Part shown: positions 9,377 through 20,464 of the stretch, in pieces | Position numbering within the stretch: the first letter of the stretch is position 1 | Layout: each line of letters starts with the position of its first letter | Assembly: GCA_013407085.1 (NCBI GenBank) | Contig: JACCGJ010013513.1 | Location: 1 to 64,000, forward strand | DNA from: Atriophallophorus winterbourni | Taxonomy: Eukaryota > Platyhelminthes > Trematoda > Plagiorchiida > Microphallidae | DNA: 64,000 nucleotides | Direction of reading: 5' to 3' | The notes under the pieces: generated by a model | What the model was told of the DNA's origin: nothing | Seen by the model: the letters and a program-made list of their open reading frames with translations, nothing else | Databases searched by the model: none | Made by a program: the position numbers and the translations under genes

Positions 9377-10767
9377 AATGGTAATCTTGTTGAGAAGAAA
9401 AGAGATAAGCGTCAAGTCGCTCTTCAAAAATGGAGAGTGATTGGGAGGTTGCGACAAAAACTGGTAGATTATTCCAAACACGAGGTGTATGGACAGAAAA
9501 TAAAACTTTACTGCAGTTCAACCGACTGGGCTTGTGAGCTAGATTGATGACATGTCCCCGGGTTCCGGAACTGGTTGCCATAACAAGCCGTCCATGACAC
9601 GGAAGTTTGTTCTCCTTAGGGATAAGGAAAACCAGTAGCAGATCCCCTCGGGAACGCGTTGAGTTGCTGGAGGCGGTCTTCATATTTCAGCAAACTGTGT
9701 CCTTTCACGAGATTTGTGAAGCTCTGTTGAGTTTGCTCTAGGAACTGATGGTCGTGATCTAGCCAAACTGATACCGCATGTACCAGGTGGGGCCTGAAGT
9801 ACGCGTGTAGGAGCGTGGGAAAGAGGCGGTGGTCAAAAGTCCCGAAGACCCGTTTGAGGATCCTTACGTTGCAATTGGCGACTGAGGGTGCGAAAAACAT
9901 CGGACTAAGCACCCAAGATTACTTTCAACCAACACGCTGAGGTTTTTTTCTAGCATACTCACCAAAAGTTCGGTGTCCTCTAGCTTGTAACTAGGTTTAC
10001 CAGGGTGAGGATTGCGGAGAGATCTGCATTTTCGTGGGTTGAAAGGGAGCTGGTTTGACATGGCCCAGTTATCAAGTGAGGTAAGATCCGCCTGCAGTTC
10101 ATCACAATCATTCGATGAAAAGAGGATGCACCATAATTTGATATCATCCGCGAACATCAGAAACGGTGAGTTCACACATGCACCAATGTCGTTGAAGATC
10201 ATCAAGAACAGACGCGAACAGTGTATAGAGCCCTGGGGTAATCCGCATTGTAATGAAAAACAATCGGTAAGCGATTGTCTAACGCGAACGCTAAGTGTCC
10301 TGAAGCGGAGGACTTTGGCTAACCAAGACAAGATTGGGTTACCAATTTCAAGTAGGCTAAGTTTTTGTAGTAAAATAGCGTACTAAACACGGTCAACATC
10401 TTTAGAGAAATCCAGGTATATAATATGGACACCATAGCATGCATCGACAGCTTTGGTTCAGCAGTTCCGTGCCAAATGCATGTTTGTTGTAAAAGTGTGT
10501 TCACGGCGAAACCCATGTTTTTCGACAGGGACAGCATTCGTGTTCTTCACAAAAGCCAACGATATCGTATGCGCGCCCATTATTGCTATTCACCAACTTC
10601 ATGTGTTGATTTAGGGGCTTCCTGACTATTGTGTTTCTAAATTAGCTAGGATTTGAAAAAAGAACTTACGTCTGTCTAAATGTAGGTATGCGAAATGAAC
10701 GCTGAGAGGGCGGTGGTGTTCCGTCTACTATGTCGTTGTGCACAGGTTTTGAATCTTGGCTTCTTGC
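9377..10767 (-). mobile_element. CR1-like LINE, 5'-truncated, degenerate
   Basis: The minus-strand frames give, in order: a broken ILYTWISLK segment (frame-shifted YLDFSK motif) near 10430; LQCGLPQGSIHCSRLFLMIFND and FADDIKLW at about 10230-10130; NWAMSNQLPFNPRKC; then LKRVFGTFDHRLFP and a NLVKGHSLLKYEDRLQ segment near 9850-9690; and VWNNLPVFV near the end at 9430. At least three frameshifts are present. The copy is flanked by direct repeats of about 75 bp. Confidence 0.78.
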
Positions 10768-11130
10768 GGGTGTAGTAATTACGGATGAATCACACTGCAT
10801 ACACTCACTTGTATCAGAAGATGATTGATTTGTGGGTATGAGGGTATTTTTGATCTTTCTAAGATCGAAAGGCCTCTGCATTGTGGTGAGTTCAGCTTTA
10901 TTATTACCATTAGAAAATCTCGGTATGGATTTCAAAATATTTTTATTCTCTAATATATATGACGCGAAACATTTGTCAGTTAATTGTATAGGAATTGGAG
11001 TTTGCTGTCTCATGCTGTTGTTGCGTAAACGGACATAATCAGCACAATCTCCATGAATGCCATATAAAGTGAGAATAAATCTTTTCAAGTAATTCAAAGA
11101 AAAATTATCAGCTACATTAAATGAAGTAAT
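10768..11130 (-). mobile_element. LINE ORF1 fragment (N-terminal part of split element)
   Basis: The minus-strand reading (11097-10770) includes NYLKRFILTLYGIHGDCADY, VRLRNNSMRQQ-TPIPIQLTDKC and the TNQSSSDTSECMQCDSSVIT stretch. The first parts look like the RRM-like ORF1 region of LINEs (VRLRNN...PI.V.L.D). The last stretch continues, across the inserted LINE, into the fragment at 9376-9068. Family assignment rests on pattern only. Confidence 0.6.
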
Positions 11131-11139
11131 ATTCTTGGA

Positions 11140-11640
11140 ACGGGATTCTCACGTTTACAAAAATGCGTGCAGAGTTTCCAAGAAAAACTACATCGGACAA
11201 ACCGGCCGCAAGCTAAGCACAGGATTACACGAACACCGGTTGGCAATGCGAATGCACGACCCAAGGTCATTGATATCAATACATGTTGATCAATTCGGAC
11301 ACTAATTCGGTTGGGACAACGCGATGATTTAGGCCAAAGAAAACAACCGACGAGCACAAGAATTCATTGAAGCGTGGCACCCAACAACGACATCAATTAA
11401 ACAGCACCTTCGATTTGCTACAACTTGTAGACCAATAAAAACTTGATGGACAAGAATGCAACACATAAATTTTAAAAACATAAGGGAGTGATTTCGAACG
11501 GACAAACGAACCTCATATAAATCAAAAAATAATTTTAAGTCACTTCGAAAGAATTTCTGCTGATGATGTCATCTAGGTTGATGACGAAACGTCCAGCAAG
11601 ATTTATACAAGCTTGTCGAACACCATACAAACAACAAATA
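11140..11640 (+). mobile_element. Penelope-like element, 3' end with GIY-YIG remnant
   Basis: The plus-strand translation at 11155-11400 reads YIGQTGRKLSTGLHEHRLAM, then RMHDPRSLISIHVDQFGH, and after a stop AQEFIEAWHPTTTSIKQH. This is the GIY-YIG endonuclease end characteristic of Penelope-like elements, including the CCHH-type spacing residues before it. In-frame stops make it dead. About 150 bp downstream is a hammerhead motif and a terminal GAACACCAT block shared with the other Penelope ends in this window. Confidence 0.85.
11553..11600 (+). ncRNA. Penelope-type hammerhead motif
   Basis: CTGATGA at 11560-11566 is followed by T, a 6-bp stem II GTCATC/GATGAC with loop TAGGTT, then GAAAC and GTC. 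Stem I would pair CTG with CAG plus flanks, imperfectly. All Penelope copies here share one extra U before stem II, so the fold departs slightly from the minimal core. Hammerheads in Penelope-like elements are established; activity of this copy is not known. Confidence 0.75.
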
Positions 11641-11689
11641 TCAGTTTTGAAGCTCAGAACCTGAAACGTTCCATGATTTCATGATGACG

Positions 11690-12200
11690 TTTCGAATATG
11701 TTAGGCGCATGAAAATCAGCTGTGATTAACAATGAGTTAAAAAGCACGAATGCCGATGTTACTGCCCTGCAAGACACGCGATTACCTGACAATTGTGTGC
11801 TAACAGAAAGAGATTACACAATTTTAGAAAGAAAGAGGTTCTGAAGAGTCTTGATTGCATGGAGTTAGGTTTTTCGTGCGAAACAGCCTACTGAAAGCAG
11901 AAGAACCAGGTACTCAAAATCGTTCCACAAAAACGATGTAGCGGTATTGAGTGATTTCAATGCCAGAGTTGGTACAGGTTACGAGTCTTGGCAAAAATGT
12001 CTCAGAAGGTTCTGAGTTGGTAAAAGCAATCGAAATAAACAACGCCTTTCAGAACTGTGTACACAGTTCAGTCTTTGTGTTAGTAACAAAACCACAGCAG
12101 AAAGTCTCTTCGAAAAATCCTCGCTCTAATCATTGGAACCAGCTTGATCTTATTCTTGTGAGAGGCACTATTATAGGAAGCGTGCTTCTAAGCAGATAAT
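11690..12200 (+). mobile_element. RTE-like LINE, endonuclease part (left half of split copy)
   Basis: The plus-strand frames read NADVTALQDTRLPDNCVL and ERDYTILERKRF near 11750-11840, then LSDFNARVGTGYESW near 11950 and NHWNQLDLILVR near 12150. These are the endonuclease motifs (ALQ.TRLP, DFNARVG, .H..LD.I.VR) of RTE LINEs. Stops and frameshifts are present. The expected next motif (ADC..GHSLVCAKL) appears only at 13950, after the LINE inserted at about 12225-13945. Confidence 0.75.
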
Positions 12201-12224
12201 GCACGAAACACCGTTACCTGTCCC

Positions 12225-13945
12225 TTAACTTCCGTCATCTCACCTGAAAATGTTTTACAACAATTAACTATTACATCGGAGAGTGTCCTCCGCACATTGC
12301 TAAATCTCAAGACGAGAAAATCTCCCGGAGCTGACGAAATTACCCTGTTGATTCTTAAAAACTGTGCTTATACTTTGTGTACGCCTCTCACATACTTGTT
12401 TAACCTCTCTTTAACCCAAAGTTTCGTTCCCTGTGATTGAAAGAATGGCATCATTACCCATCCACAAAGGAGGAAACCGTTCCGAAGTATCCAACTATCA
12501 ACCAGTAACACTACTACCGGTGATCTCTAAAGTGATGGAGCGCCTCGTAGCAAACAGCGTCACAAAACATCTGGAAGACAATTTCTTGCTCGCAGTCGAA
12601 CAACACGGCTTCAGAGAAAGACACTCTTGCCTTTCAAACCTTCTGCTCGCCCTCGATGACTGGACACAAGCTGTAGACAAAGGTCTCACAGTACACGCTT
12701 GTTATTTTGATATGTCAAAAGCATTCGATCGTGTCAACCACAGTCTGTTACTACACAAGAGTGAGCTTTGTGGAGTCAAGGGTTCATTACTAGCCTGGTT
12801 TGAAGATTATCTCCGCGACCGTATCATTATAGTAAGGGTTGATGGTGCTTTATCACGACCTATTGCAGTAGCGAGTTGGGTGCCGCAGGAATCAGTGCTT
12901 GGACCAATTCTTCTCCTGATGTATGTCAACGACTTACCTGAACTTGTTCGCCGCAAAATCTTGTTATTTGCGGATGACATCAAGCTGTGGACACAATTAC
13001 GTACAACTGAGGATTACAGAGAGCTTCAGCTGGACCTCGATGTATTACAAGACTGGTCAGTTAGAAATGAACTACCTTTCAATGTCAGAAAATGCGAGGT
13101 ATTGACTGTTGGAAGACATTTCGAGTACTCCTACACCCTTGGCTCCCATATTCTTGAAAGTACTGACAAGGAGAAGGACTTGGGTGTGTGGGTGAGCAGC
13201 ACTTTGAAACCGTCACATAACTTCACAGCTGTCTATGAAAAGACGTCACAAGTACTGCTACTGCTAAAACGCGTGTTCGGGAGTTTCAATAAGCAAACCG
13301 TTCATCGGATAATAAATACGTACTTGAGGCCAACCATGGAGTATGCGGTTCAGGCTTAGTCACCCTGGCAGAGAATATATTATCGAACCACCAAGCTCGT
13401 ACGCGGTTTAAAGCACAAACAATACGAAGATTGTATTGCAAGTCTCAATCTATTCGACTCTCGCTACCGCCGTCTTAGAGGTGATTTGATACTTATGTTC
13501 AATATATTGCATACCCCCAACCATCATCTAAATCAACTATTCACGCGACTACCACCCAGAACCAGCCGAAGTCACGACTATACAGTACTTATTCCCGATT
13601 CGAGACTAAACTGTCGAAGGTACTTTTATGCTGTACGTGTATGCTTCACGTGGAACTCCCTACCTTGTAATGTTGTACATTCCCCCAACTTGGATATATT
13701 CAAATCGAATTTGGACAATTTCATGTTGACTAATCCAAACTTTGAACCTATATATTTTACATCATAAAAGCTTTGAACTCTAAAAACAGTTTCTGTCCAA
13801 TGGATTTTTACTTGATTCCTGAACGGATCAGTAAGCAAACAAATCCCGTTTTCTACCCATGTTATTCGTAATTGCCATATTATTCTGTGGTTTTTGTCAA
13901 GCTGTATGCTTTTTAGACCATTGAAATTGAATTAAATTGAATCCT
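12225..13945 (+). mobile_element. CR1-like LINE nested in the RTE copy
   Basis: This is a 5'-truncated LINE with an almost complete RT. It starts with LKTRKSPGADEITLLILKNC and ends in an ATTGAATTAAATTGAATCC tail at 13926-13945, typical of this subfamily (compare 61440-61470). It splits the surrounding RTE between its endonuclease motifs. The element retains long open frames but has a stop at 13359 and another at about 12437. Confidence 0.82.
12433..13359 (+). pseudogene. LINE reverse transcriptase, long ORF
   Basis: This 308-codon frame contains all RT blocks: ITNYQPV-like SNYQPVTLLPVISKVMERL; QHGFRERHSCLSNLL; YFDMSKAFDRVNHSLLLHK with the first Asp; PQESVLGPILLLMYVNDLP (normally PQGSVLGP, so Gly to Glu here); and FADDIKLWTQL with the catalytic pair. 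Then follow LPFNVRKCEVL and DLGVWVSSTLKPS. It ends at a premature stop in MEYAVQA; the thumb continues at 13486-13767 with FTWNSLPCNVV. The altered PQES and the stop mark it as inactive. Confidence 0.85.
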
Positions 13946-15070
13946 AAAGCGCAGACTGCGAAGCAGGACACTCACTAGTCTGTGCAAAACTGTAGCTTCC
14001 ACACACGAGATTTTGCCGCATCAAATTGTCTGCTGAGCGAGAAAATGACGCCATGTGTTAACCTGATTTTGCTGCGCGATTTTCAAAATCGTTAACAGCC
14101 AAGTTCAACAAGACAATCCCGCTCGAATTGGCTACATAAAACTGAGAATCGATGAAAAGCTGCATATGCCGAGTCGCAATTTCCACTTATTGTCCGAAGA
14201 AAGCTCGAACGAGCGATTGGTGGGATTTTAAAGCTTTTAAGGTGACTGTTGTGTTGGATGATAAACGGCCAACATTCTCGATTTCAAATGTATACCAGCT
14301 GATGAAAGATTAGAACTTCTAAGATCAGCATAAATAAGATCCATCTGACTGCAAGAAGATGTGCAAATGAATATTGGACTGAAATTACCCTCAATAATCA
14401 AAAGCTGCTGATACTGGATGGATTCAAGAGAGCCATTTTTTAAAAAAATTTGAAACAGCTTCAACTAAGTCTGTATATTTCCACCAGAATGTCCGCAAAA
14501 CTCAACAAATGGTAAGAAAGGTACAGTATGGTTTTACCGCATATACCTGATAATGTTGAACGGTTGCCGCCATTGAAAATTTCGTTACTCTCTGTACTAT
14601 TGATGAGCTTAATACTTTAATCGACAAATTAGCGAACAGGAAGGTCCTTTGTGACGACAGGATTGCAGCTGAGATCATCAAATGCTGTGCCTGAGCATTA
14701 TTACAGCCACTTCACCATTAGCTTCTTCAGTGCTGGCATGAGAACTGAGTCCCACAAGAGGAGCGGGAGAAAACGATTATCACGCTTTTGAGCATAAGGG
14801 TGATAGAGACGACCGCAACAATTACAGAGAAATCTTCCTTCTGGACGTTGTGAGCAAATTGTATGCAAACGCCTTACAGATCCGGCTACATGTTTTAGCT
14901 GATAGTGTTTACTTCGAAACACAAAGTGGCTTCCACAGCGAAAGATCAAGCGTTCACATGATATTCTCCCTCATCAACTTCAAGAATAGTGTCAGGAACA
15001 TCGTATGTAATTAAACGCTGTTTTCATTGATTTACCGAAGCACTTCGACTACGTCAACAAGGAGGATTCA
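13946..15070 (+). mobile_element. RTE-like LINE, right half of split copy
   Basis: After the nested LINE the plus strand resumes the RTE with ADCEAGHSLVCAKL (13952-13995). Near 14590-15060 it gives IDELNTLIDKLANRKVLCDD, RIAAEIIKCCA, RNNYREIFLLDVVSKLYANA, SGFHSERSSVHMIFSL and IDLPKHFDYVNKE. These match the RTE RT blocks (AEI.K, NYR.ISL..VVSK, GFR.GR...., .FD.V.). Many stops; the catalytic Asp pair is absent because the next LINE begins at about 15080. Confidence 0.72.
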
Positions 15071-15079
15071 ATGATTTAA

Positions 15080-16020
15080 GGATTTAAGGTTAAAAAACTA
15101 ATGCTTTACAACACCACAGGATTACTGTATGAATAAAAACATGAATATTACAATACTATAGAAGAGAATAGAGAATCTCAATTGTTAGGCTCACAAATGA
15201 TTTTCGTTTGCAAGTGCAAGTCCAATTTCACTTTAAAAATCGCCAGACAAGGAGAGTCCACCGAATGTTGGGGTAGGGAATTCCAAAGAAATATAGCACG
15301 TACGGCGAACAAATGGCGCCGGCAATCAATACAGAAACGTGGAATGTGAAGGAATAAGGTATGTCCGCGTGTCACTTTCACATCACAAATATCAAGCAGG
15401 TGTTTTAGTGGATGTCCTTCGGTAGACACAATTCTGTAGGTCAGAATAATATCGCGTCGTCTCCTCCTTTGGGTAAAGTCACATAGACCCAGACGTCGCA
15501 ATCTTTCGGTATACGGAACATTGCGAAGACCCATCACAGACTTTGTCGCTGTATGATAGATGATATCAAATAGAGCAATACCTTTTCGCAGTCAAGGAGC
15601 CCAGACCTCTACCGCATACTCCATCGTAGGACGAATGTAGACATTCATTATCATTGGTAACGTTACCAGAGAGAATCTTCCAAATATTCTTCGAATGATA
15701 CCTAACAATCTGTTGCCCTGTCGATATATATTCTAGTAGTGCACTGTGCTCTTCAGGTTTCCGCTAATCCACACTCCAAGATCTTTTTCTAACGAGCTCC
15801 ATCCTAGGTTTTCAGTTCGAATTGATGTGTTCAAAGAACATTCTTGCCCAGATGGAGCATCTTACATTCCTGTATTTTGAATGACATGTCATTCATGGCC
15901 GCCCAATTTGACACGCTGTCCAAATCTATTTGAAGTTTCTCACAATCCTCCATGGAACTAATTGGCGTCCAAATTTTCATGTTATCTGCGCATTTTTCGG
16001 CGGTACGTTCAACTTGGTTG
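15080..16020 (-). mobile_element. CR1-like LINE, 3' half
   Basis: The minus strand reads from SVSNWAAMNDMSFKIQECKM near 15900 through [16 protein letters not shown] to a clean C-terminal frame of 119 codons (15537-15178): MMGLRNVPYTERLRRLGL, then [44 protein letters not shown]. The same subfamily recurs at 35710-36730 ([13 protein letters not shown]), with a shared 3' UTR. Frameshifts upstream; dead. Confidence 0.8.
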
Positions 16021-16089
16021 TATTTCTTACGCTATGATTAAATATTACGAAATTTTGATGGAGCTGTGAAATTGCAATCTATATTACGT

Positions 16090-17640
16090 GCACTACTAAA
16101 ATATAAATATCTTTTTCATATATCTACATCATGGCTCACATTACTTTCCCATGCTTGAAGGCTGGCTATGGTCAGCATGTAGCCAATGGTATCGAGTATT
16201 GTACCTGCAAGCGCTGGGAGCATCAGAAGTGTTCTAGTATTATGAAGGGTGATTACACCATGTATTCAGCCCAAAAATGGTTCGAATGGGTCTACATGGA
16301 GTGCAAAGCAGTTGCAATGGAGGTTTACCGTAAGCAAGTTTCCCAATTACTCGCAATTCTGCAGGAACCAACCCAAATATCCTACGCGCAAGTTGCGTCC
16401 TCGTCCAAACCAATCTTATATAAGCTGGAGGGAAACGCGGAAAAACTAACAACAAGTTGTTAGTCAGCGTAAAAAGAAGAGCCAGCCAGCTCAAAACGTA
16501 CCGCGCCTACCAACATGTAAGGAAACCAAGCCGCATCTCGGTAATTTAGCAACAATTAACTCGCAATCAGCTTCAATCCGCAGCGAATTGTGAGCGTTGC
16601 AAAAAAGGCGCTTTTCCTGAGAAAAGTTTGAAAACTATAATCAGAAATATTCTGATACGAAATGAGCAAGAGCATTTTATACAGGAGGCTGAATCACGAC
16701 GCAGTTGAGAACGCCAATGCGTACAAAATTTATTGCGTCTAGCATACATAGAGTAGGTCTGTACAAGAAAGGAAACCAAGCAAGACCTGTTTCTTTCCAA
16801 ATGCGACCAAATACATACCAATACAAATGGTTTGAATAAATCGTTTCCAGATAGCCGCCCAGTTTCAGCAAATTATTTTGCGTTCCAGCGTTCAAGTAGT
16901 AAAGTAGCAAAAAAGAAAAGTAACACAGATAAACGCAGATGGAATAACTCCGCAACAGCGGATATTTCAGTCAAGAATGCTCGAGTGCTAGTAGAAAGTA
17001 TGACGGACGAATCTTGGCTAAGTTGTGATGCAGCAAACGAAAGCCACGCTTCGTATGCGCTCAACGCTTCTGCATTGAGAACCTCTACGCCAGAACCTTC
17101 AAGTGACGTGGATTCTCCACACAGCACTAATTTGGACATTCTAAAAAACTTAATAATACCTCGGGTTTCGCGCATGAGGGTTCTCCGAAATTAGGCAGGG
17201 TACATCGAAATGCTGTGAGCATACTTAACACAAATGCTTGCAGCGTGTGTAGTAAATGGCTGGAATTAATGCAGAAAGGCTCTAATAGTAAATTAGGATC
17301 CTAGGTATATCAGAGACCTGGCTTCAAGATACAGATATTATTCCATTTGTTCTTCTTTCGGCATACACAGCCATCAGATCGAATAGACCAGTTGGTATTA
17401 AATACCAAGACTCTGGCATCAAAATGGCCACTTTTGGCATCCAGCTTGTATCGACAATCATCACAGACGGTAAGCTCCCTTTTGCGTTAGGCTGCTTATA
17501 CAGGACACCCGGCGCATCTGGGGAGGAAGACCAGCAACTAAGGGGACTTATTACCAGGTTCCTCAGAACTGCGCCACGAGTCTATTTAATAGGTAACTTC
17601 AACCTACTGGCTTGTATAGTCTGTGACTTGAGTTAGGCGT
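16090..17640 (+). mobile_element. CR1-like LINE, 5' part: ORF1 with PHD-like finger and start of endonuclease
   Basis: The frame at 16131 holds a cysteine/histidine series (C-x(5)-G...C-x-C-x(3)-EHQKC...W...MECK) resembling the PHD-type finger of CR1 ORF1 proteins. The middle is frame-broken but shows RTPMRTKFIASSIHRVGL and ARPVSFQMRPNTYQYKW. At 17424-17636 the endonuclease appears (FALGCLYRTPGASGEEDQQL, APRVYLIGNFNL; normally GDFNL, so the Asp is Asn here). It is truncated after the endonuclease. Confidence 0.7.
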
Positions 17641-18200
17641 AGTCCACCCGTTTCTCATTTTGACAAATTCAAAACAAAAATTGAGATATTCTACGTTACT
17701 GTAATTAACAACAATAACAACAAAAATAACTATACAAACCTTGATTTTATAGTAACGTCACAGCAACAATGGAGCCAAATACTCGAGAATCAAATTTAAT
17801 TCAAACAAAAGACGACCAGATATAAAAATAAGGTGAATCGGTTTACCAAAATGTCGTCCAAACTTTCTGAGACTATCAAAAATGACACTCAAAATAGCGT
17901 ACAAAATCAAGCAAAATACTGGAGCCCCAAATGGCAACCAAATTCCGCAACAATTGTTGACAATGGCAGAAATAATAAATTAAAACACGACCAAAGTGGT
18001 GTGAAGAAAAGATTGACAATAACAGAAATAATTACAAAAAGAAAAGGTTTTATATCAAAATACTGTAGAAAAAATAAACACAAGCAAAATCCATTCCACA
18101 AAATTCAGGTTTTGTAACTAAGTTCAAAATAAAAGAAATGTTGAAGGGGAAGGAAGAATTTCAAACAACTTTGAACCTCACACCTTCGATTAAATTCTTT
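17641..18200. other. A/T-rich stretch without a recognised gene
   Basis: The plus strand is rich in AAC/AAT and AAA triplets. A 94-codon plus frame (17833-18117) is Asn/Lys-rich and low in complexity, with no recognisable domain. It may be decayed retroelement sequence between the LINE on the left and the BEL/Pao fragment on the right. Confidence 0.5.
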
Positions 18201-18229
18201 CTAGGGCTTGACTGTACAACGATTGTTTG

Positions 18230-20410
18230 ACGTATACCCTAACGAATTCAGAGCAGCAGATGACTTTATTTAGTGGCGAGTCACTTCCGACACATTACAT
18301 CACCATCATTGGATATTAGTAGATTTTTATAGAGAATGCGGTTGCAAGCCGCAGATTCACCACATCCTCCGGTGTTTCTTCTTGCCTTATAAAGAAGAGT
18401 TGTCCTGATCCTATACTCAAGTCGCCCACCTCTTCTTGGTACTCTTCTAGCATACATACTTTCCGAATATCACGTATATAATACAGGAGTGTCATTGAGT
18501 CTGTCCGAAAGTTTACATTCTCGATGTGTTATCCAAGCGTTCGTTTCAATAAGAAATATATTCGTACCACAAGCCGAGCAGCTTGTAATTCAATTTCTGG
18601 AATAGGAACCGTTTTAAAAGGATTGAATCTAGACCTTGAAAATAAACGACGAGCAGGTGAAACGAATCCTTTATCAAAGATATGCCCATATGCCACTGTT
18701 CCGTGACCAATTCCAGATTCATCGCAAAATATATGCAAATGTATTTGCGCATCACGCTGGTAATACCCACCAATGCAACGAGGTACGCGAAACTCCTTGG
18801 CAGAGCGTGAGCATGATATCCATCTATCGAATGACAACACAATATTATCAGAAATCCTTTCATCCCATCCCAACTTTCTCCTGCAAATGCATTGTAATAA
18901 ATGCTTCCCGGGCAGAATCCATGGACTCATTAACCCAAGAGGATCGTACAGACTGCTGACCATGGACAGTAATTCTCTTATCGCATATTAAACTCCAGTG
19001 TAAATTCATCATTAGATGCGTTCCATATCACTCCAAACATACTTTCGATACACGGGTTGTCCTCCTCTATCAAACGAACATGAGGGGCCATTCGTGTATT
19101 GGCATAGACTCAAGAAACAGATGGTCGTTTGATAGCCATTTTGTCAACTTAAACCCACCAAGTTCCAATAATTTACTGAGCTGCCTTACCACTCTCATTG
19201 CTTCTTCTTGAGATGGCACCAAAATCAAGCAGCCGTCCACATGGGAGTAGTATGTACATGTTTACTGATGCTGTCGTCAAACTTATGTCCAAATTGTTTT
19301 ACAGTCCTGCGTAACGCATAAGTTCCACAAAATTGTAAAGTGGCACCACATGGATGCACTGTCATCCGGTACGCTTTAATATGCGACATCATGTCGTTAT
19401 TCGACCAGCAAGGCATCTTTAATGCGTCTCGGTCCGCCTGCCGCGCAGGCACTTGCAGAAACATTTTCTTGATGTTCCCCAAATTTGTTGTCAGGTTCCG
19501 ACCCTGTAACAACATGTCGTTTAAGCCGACGTGGTTATACCCCGCAGTACAATCAAACACAATTCTACAATTCTACGGTTTCCGTGGATTCAGTACCGGG
19601 TTATGTGTCAAATACCAAACACGTGTCGGACGCACAATAGTATATGAAATATTCTCGATGTGTCCGGATTCGAATTAATGTCGTAATAGTTCAACATATC
19701 GTAGATACAACAGTCCATTTTTAATACGTTTTTTTAACATACTAAGCCTCTTTGAGGCTAACTCATAATTATCATCCAATTGAATATCTGTTTTTTGGCA
19801 CGGAAGGTGTAATTGAAAATGCCCGTCAACTAATGAGGATTTCTCTACTATATGTAGCAAAGATCTATTATTACAAGCGAATTGTATCTTCCACACAAGG
19901 ATCGGCGAACTCTTCGTCATGCAACTTGGTGAGTTTTTCGAGCACATCTTGTGGTTGTGCGGTGAGAGCACTCACATGATTAACAACTGTCGAACAATCA
20001 GATGGTCCCTGTAGTACCCATCCAAGTGACGTCTTGATAGCGAATAGCTGCTTTCGACCACCTAAACGTTGTTTAAGCACCCAATGCGCTTCCGGTACGT
20101 TACAGCCAATTAGCAAAGTTATTTCTTGCCCAACATTCTCTGAAAACTCCAGATCTCTCAAATGTGAATATCTCGCGCTGATCATATTTGGGGAATTCAG
20201 CACAGCTTCAGGTAACTTGGAAACCGAGTGAGCTTCGGCAACATGAATTATTTCATCCCCGTCTACCGAATGCACATCGAAACTTAACAACGAGCTTTTC
20301 AAGTTTCGATGTAGACCAAGTGTTGTAATCGACACATCAACTGGCGCACTAGGCATACAAAATTTCTCAACAAAACTCTGCGAGATCAAAGTTGTATGAG
20401 AGCCTAAACC
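18230..20410 (-). mobile_element. BEL/Pao LTR retrotransposon internal fragment
   Basis: On the minus strand the order is protease, RT, then RNase H-like region. Protease-type domain (20400-19871): LGSHTTLISQSFVEKF, then TTLGLH and LIGCNVPEAHWVL with TSLGWVLQGP, typical of Pao peptidases. RT (19971-19225): NYELASKRLSMLKKRI; FDCTAGYNHVGL; HPCGATLQFCGTYALRRT. Then MVSSLYDPLGLMSPWILPGK near 18960 and CDESGIGHGTVAYGHIF at about 18720. No LTRs or integrase are seen. Frameshifts and stops break it; its right end is cut by the LINE starting at 20411. Confidence 0.85.
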
Positions 20411-20464
20411 AAAAATCTTGTGCAACCTGTCAGTTGGAATATTTACATCACATAACCAGTTCAC
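19871..20464 (-). pseudogene. BEL/Pao protease-domain remnant
   Basis: This is a 197-codon frame whose first 18 or so codons come from the adjacent LINE. The rest matches the Pao-type aspartic peptidase region. The usual catalytic D-[ST]-G site seems to be represented by FGLGSHTTLISQSF, where the family has LLDSGS....I....A, so the key Asp is missing because the boundary with the LINE falls there. Downstream are LIGCNVPEAHWVL and FAIKTSLGWVLQGP. Its role was polyprotein processing; this copy cannot do it. Confidence 0.75.
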
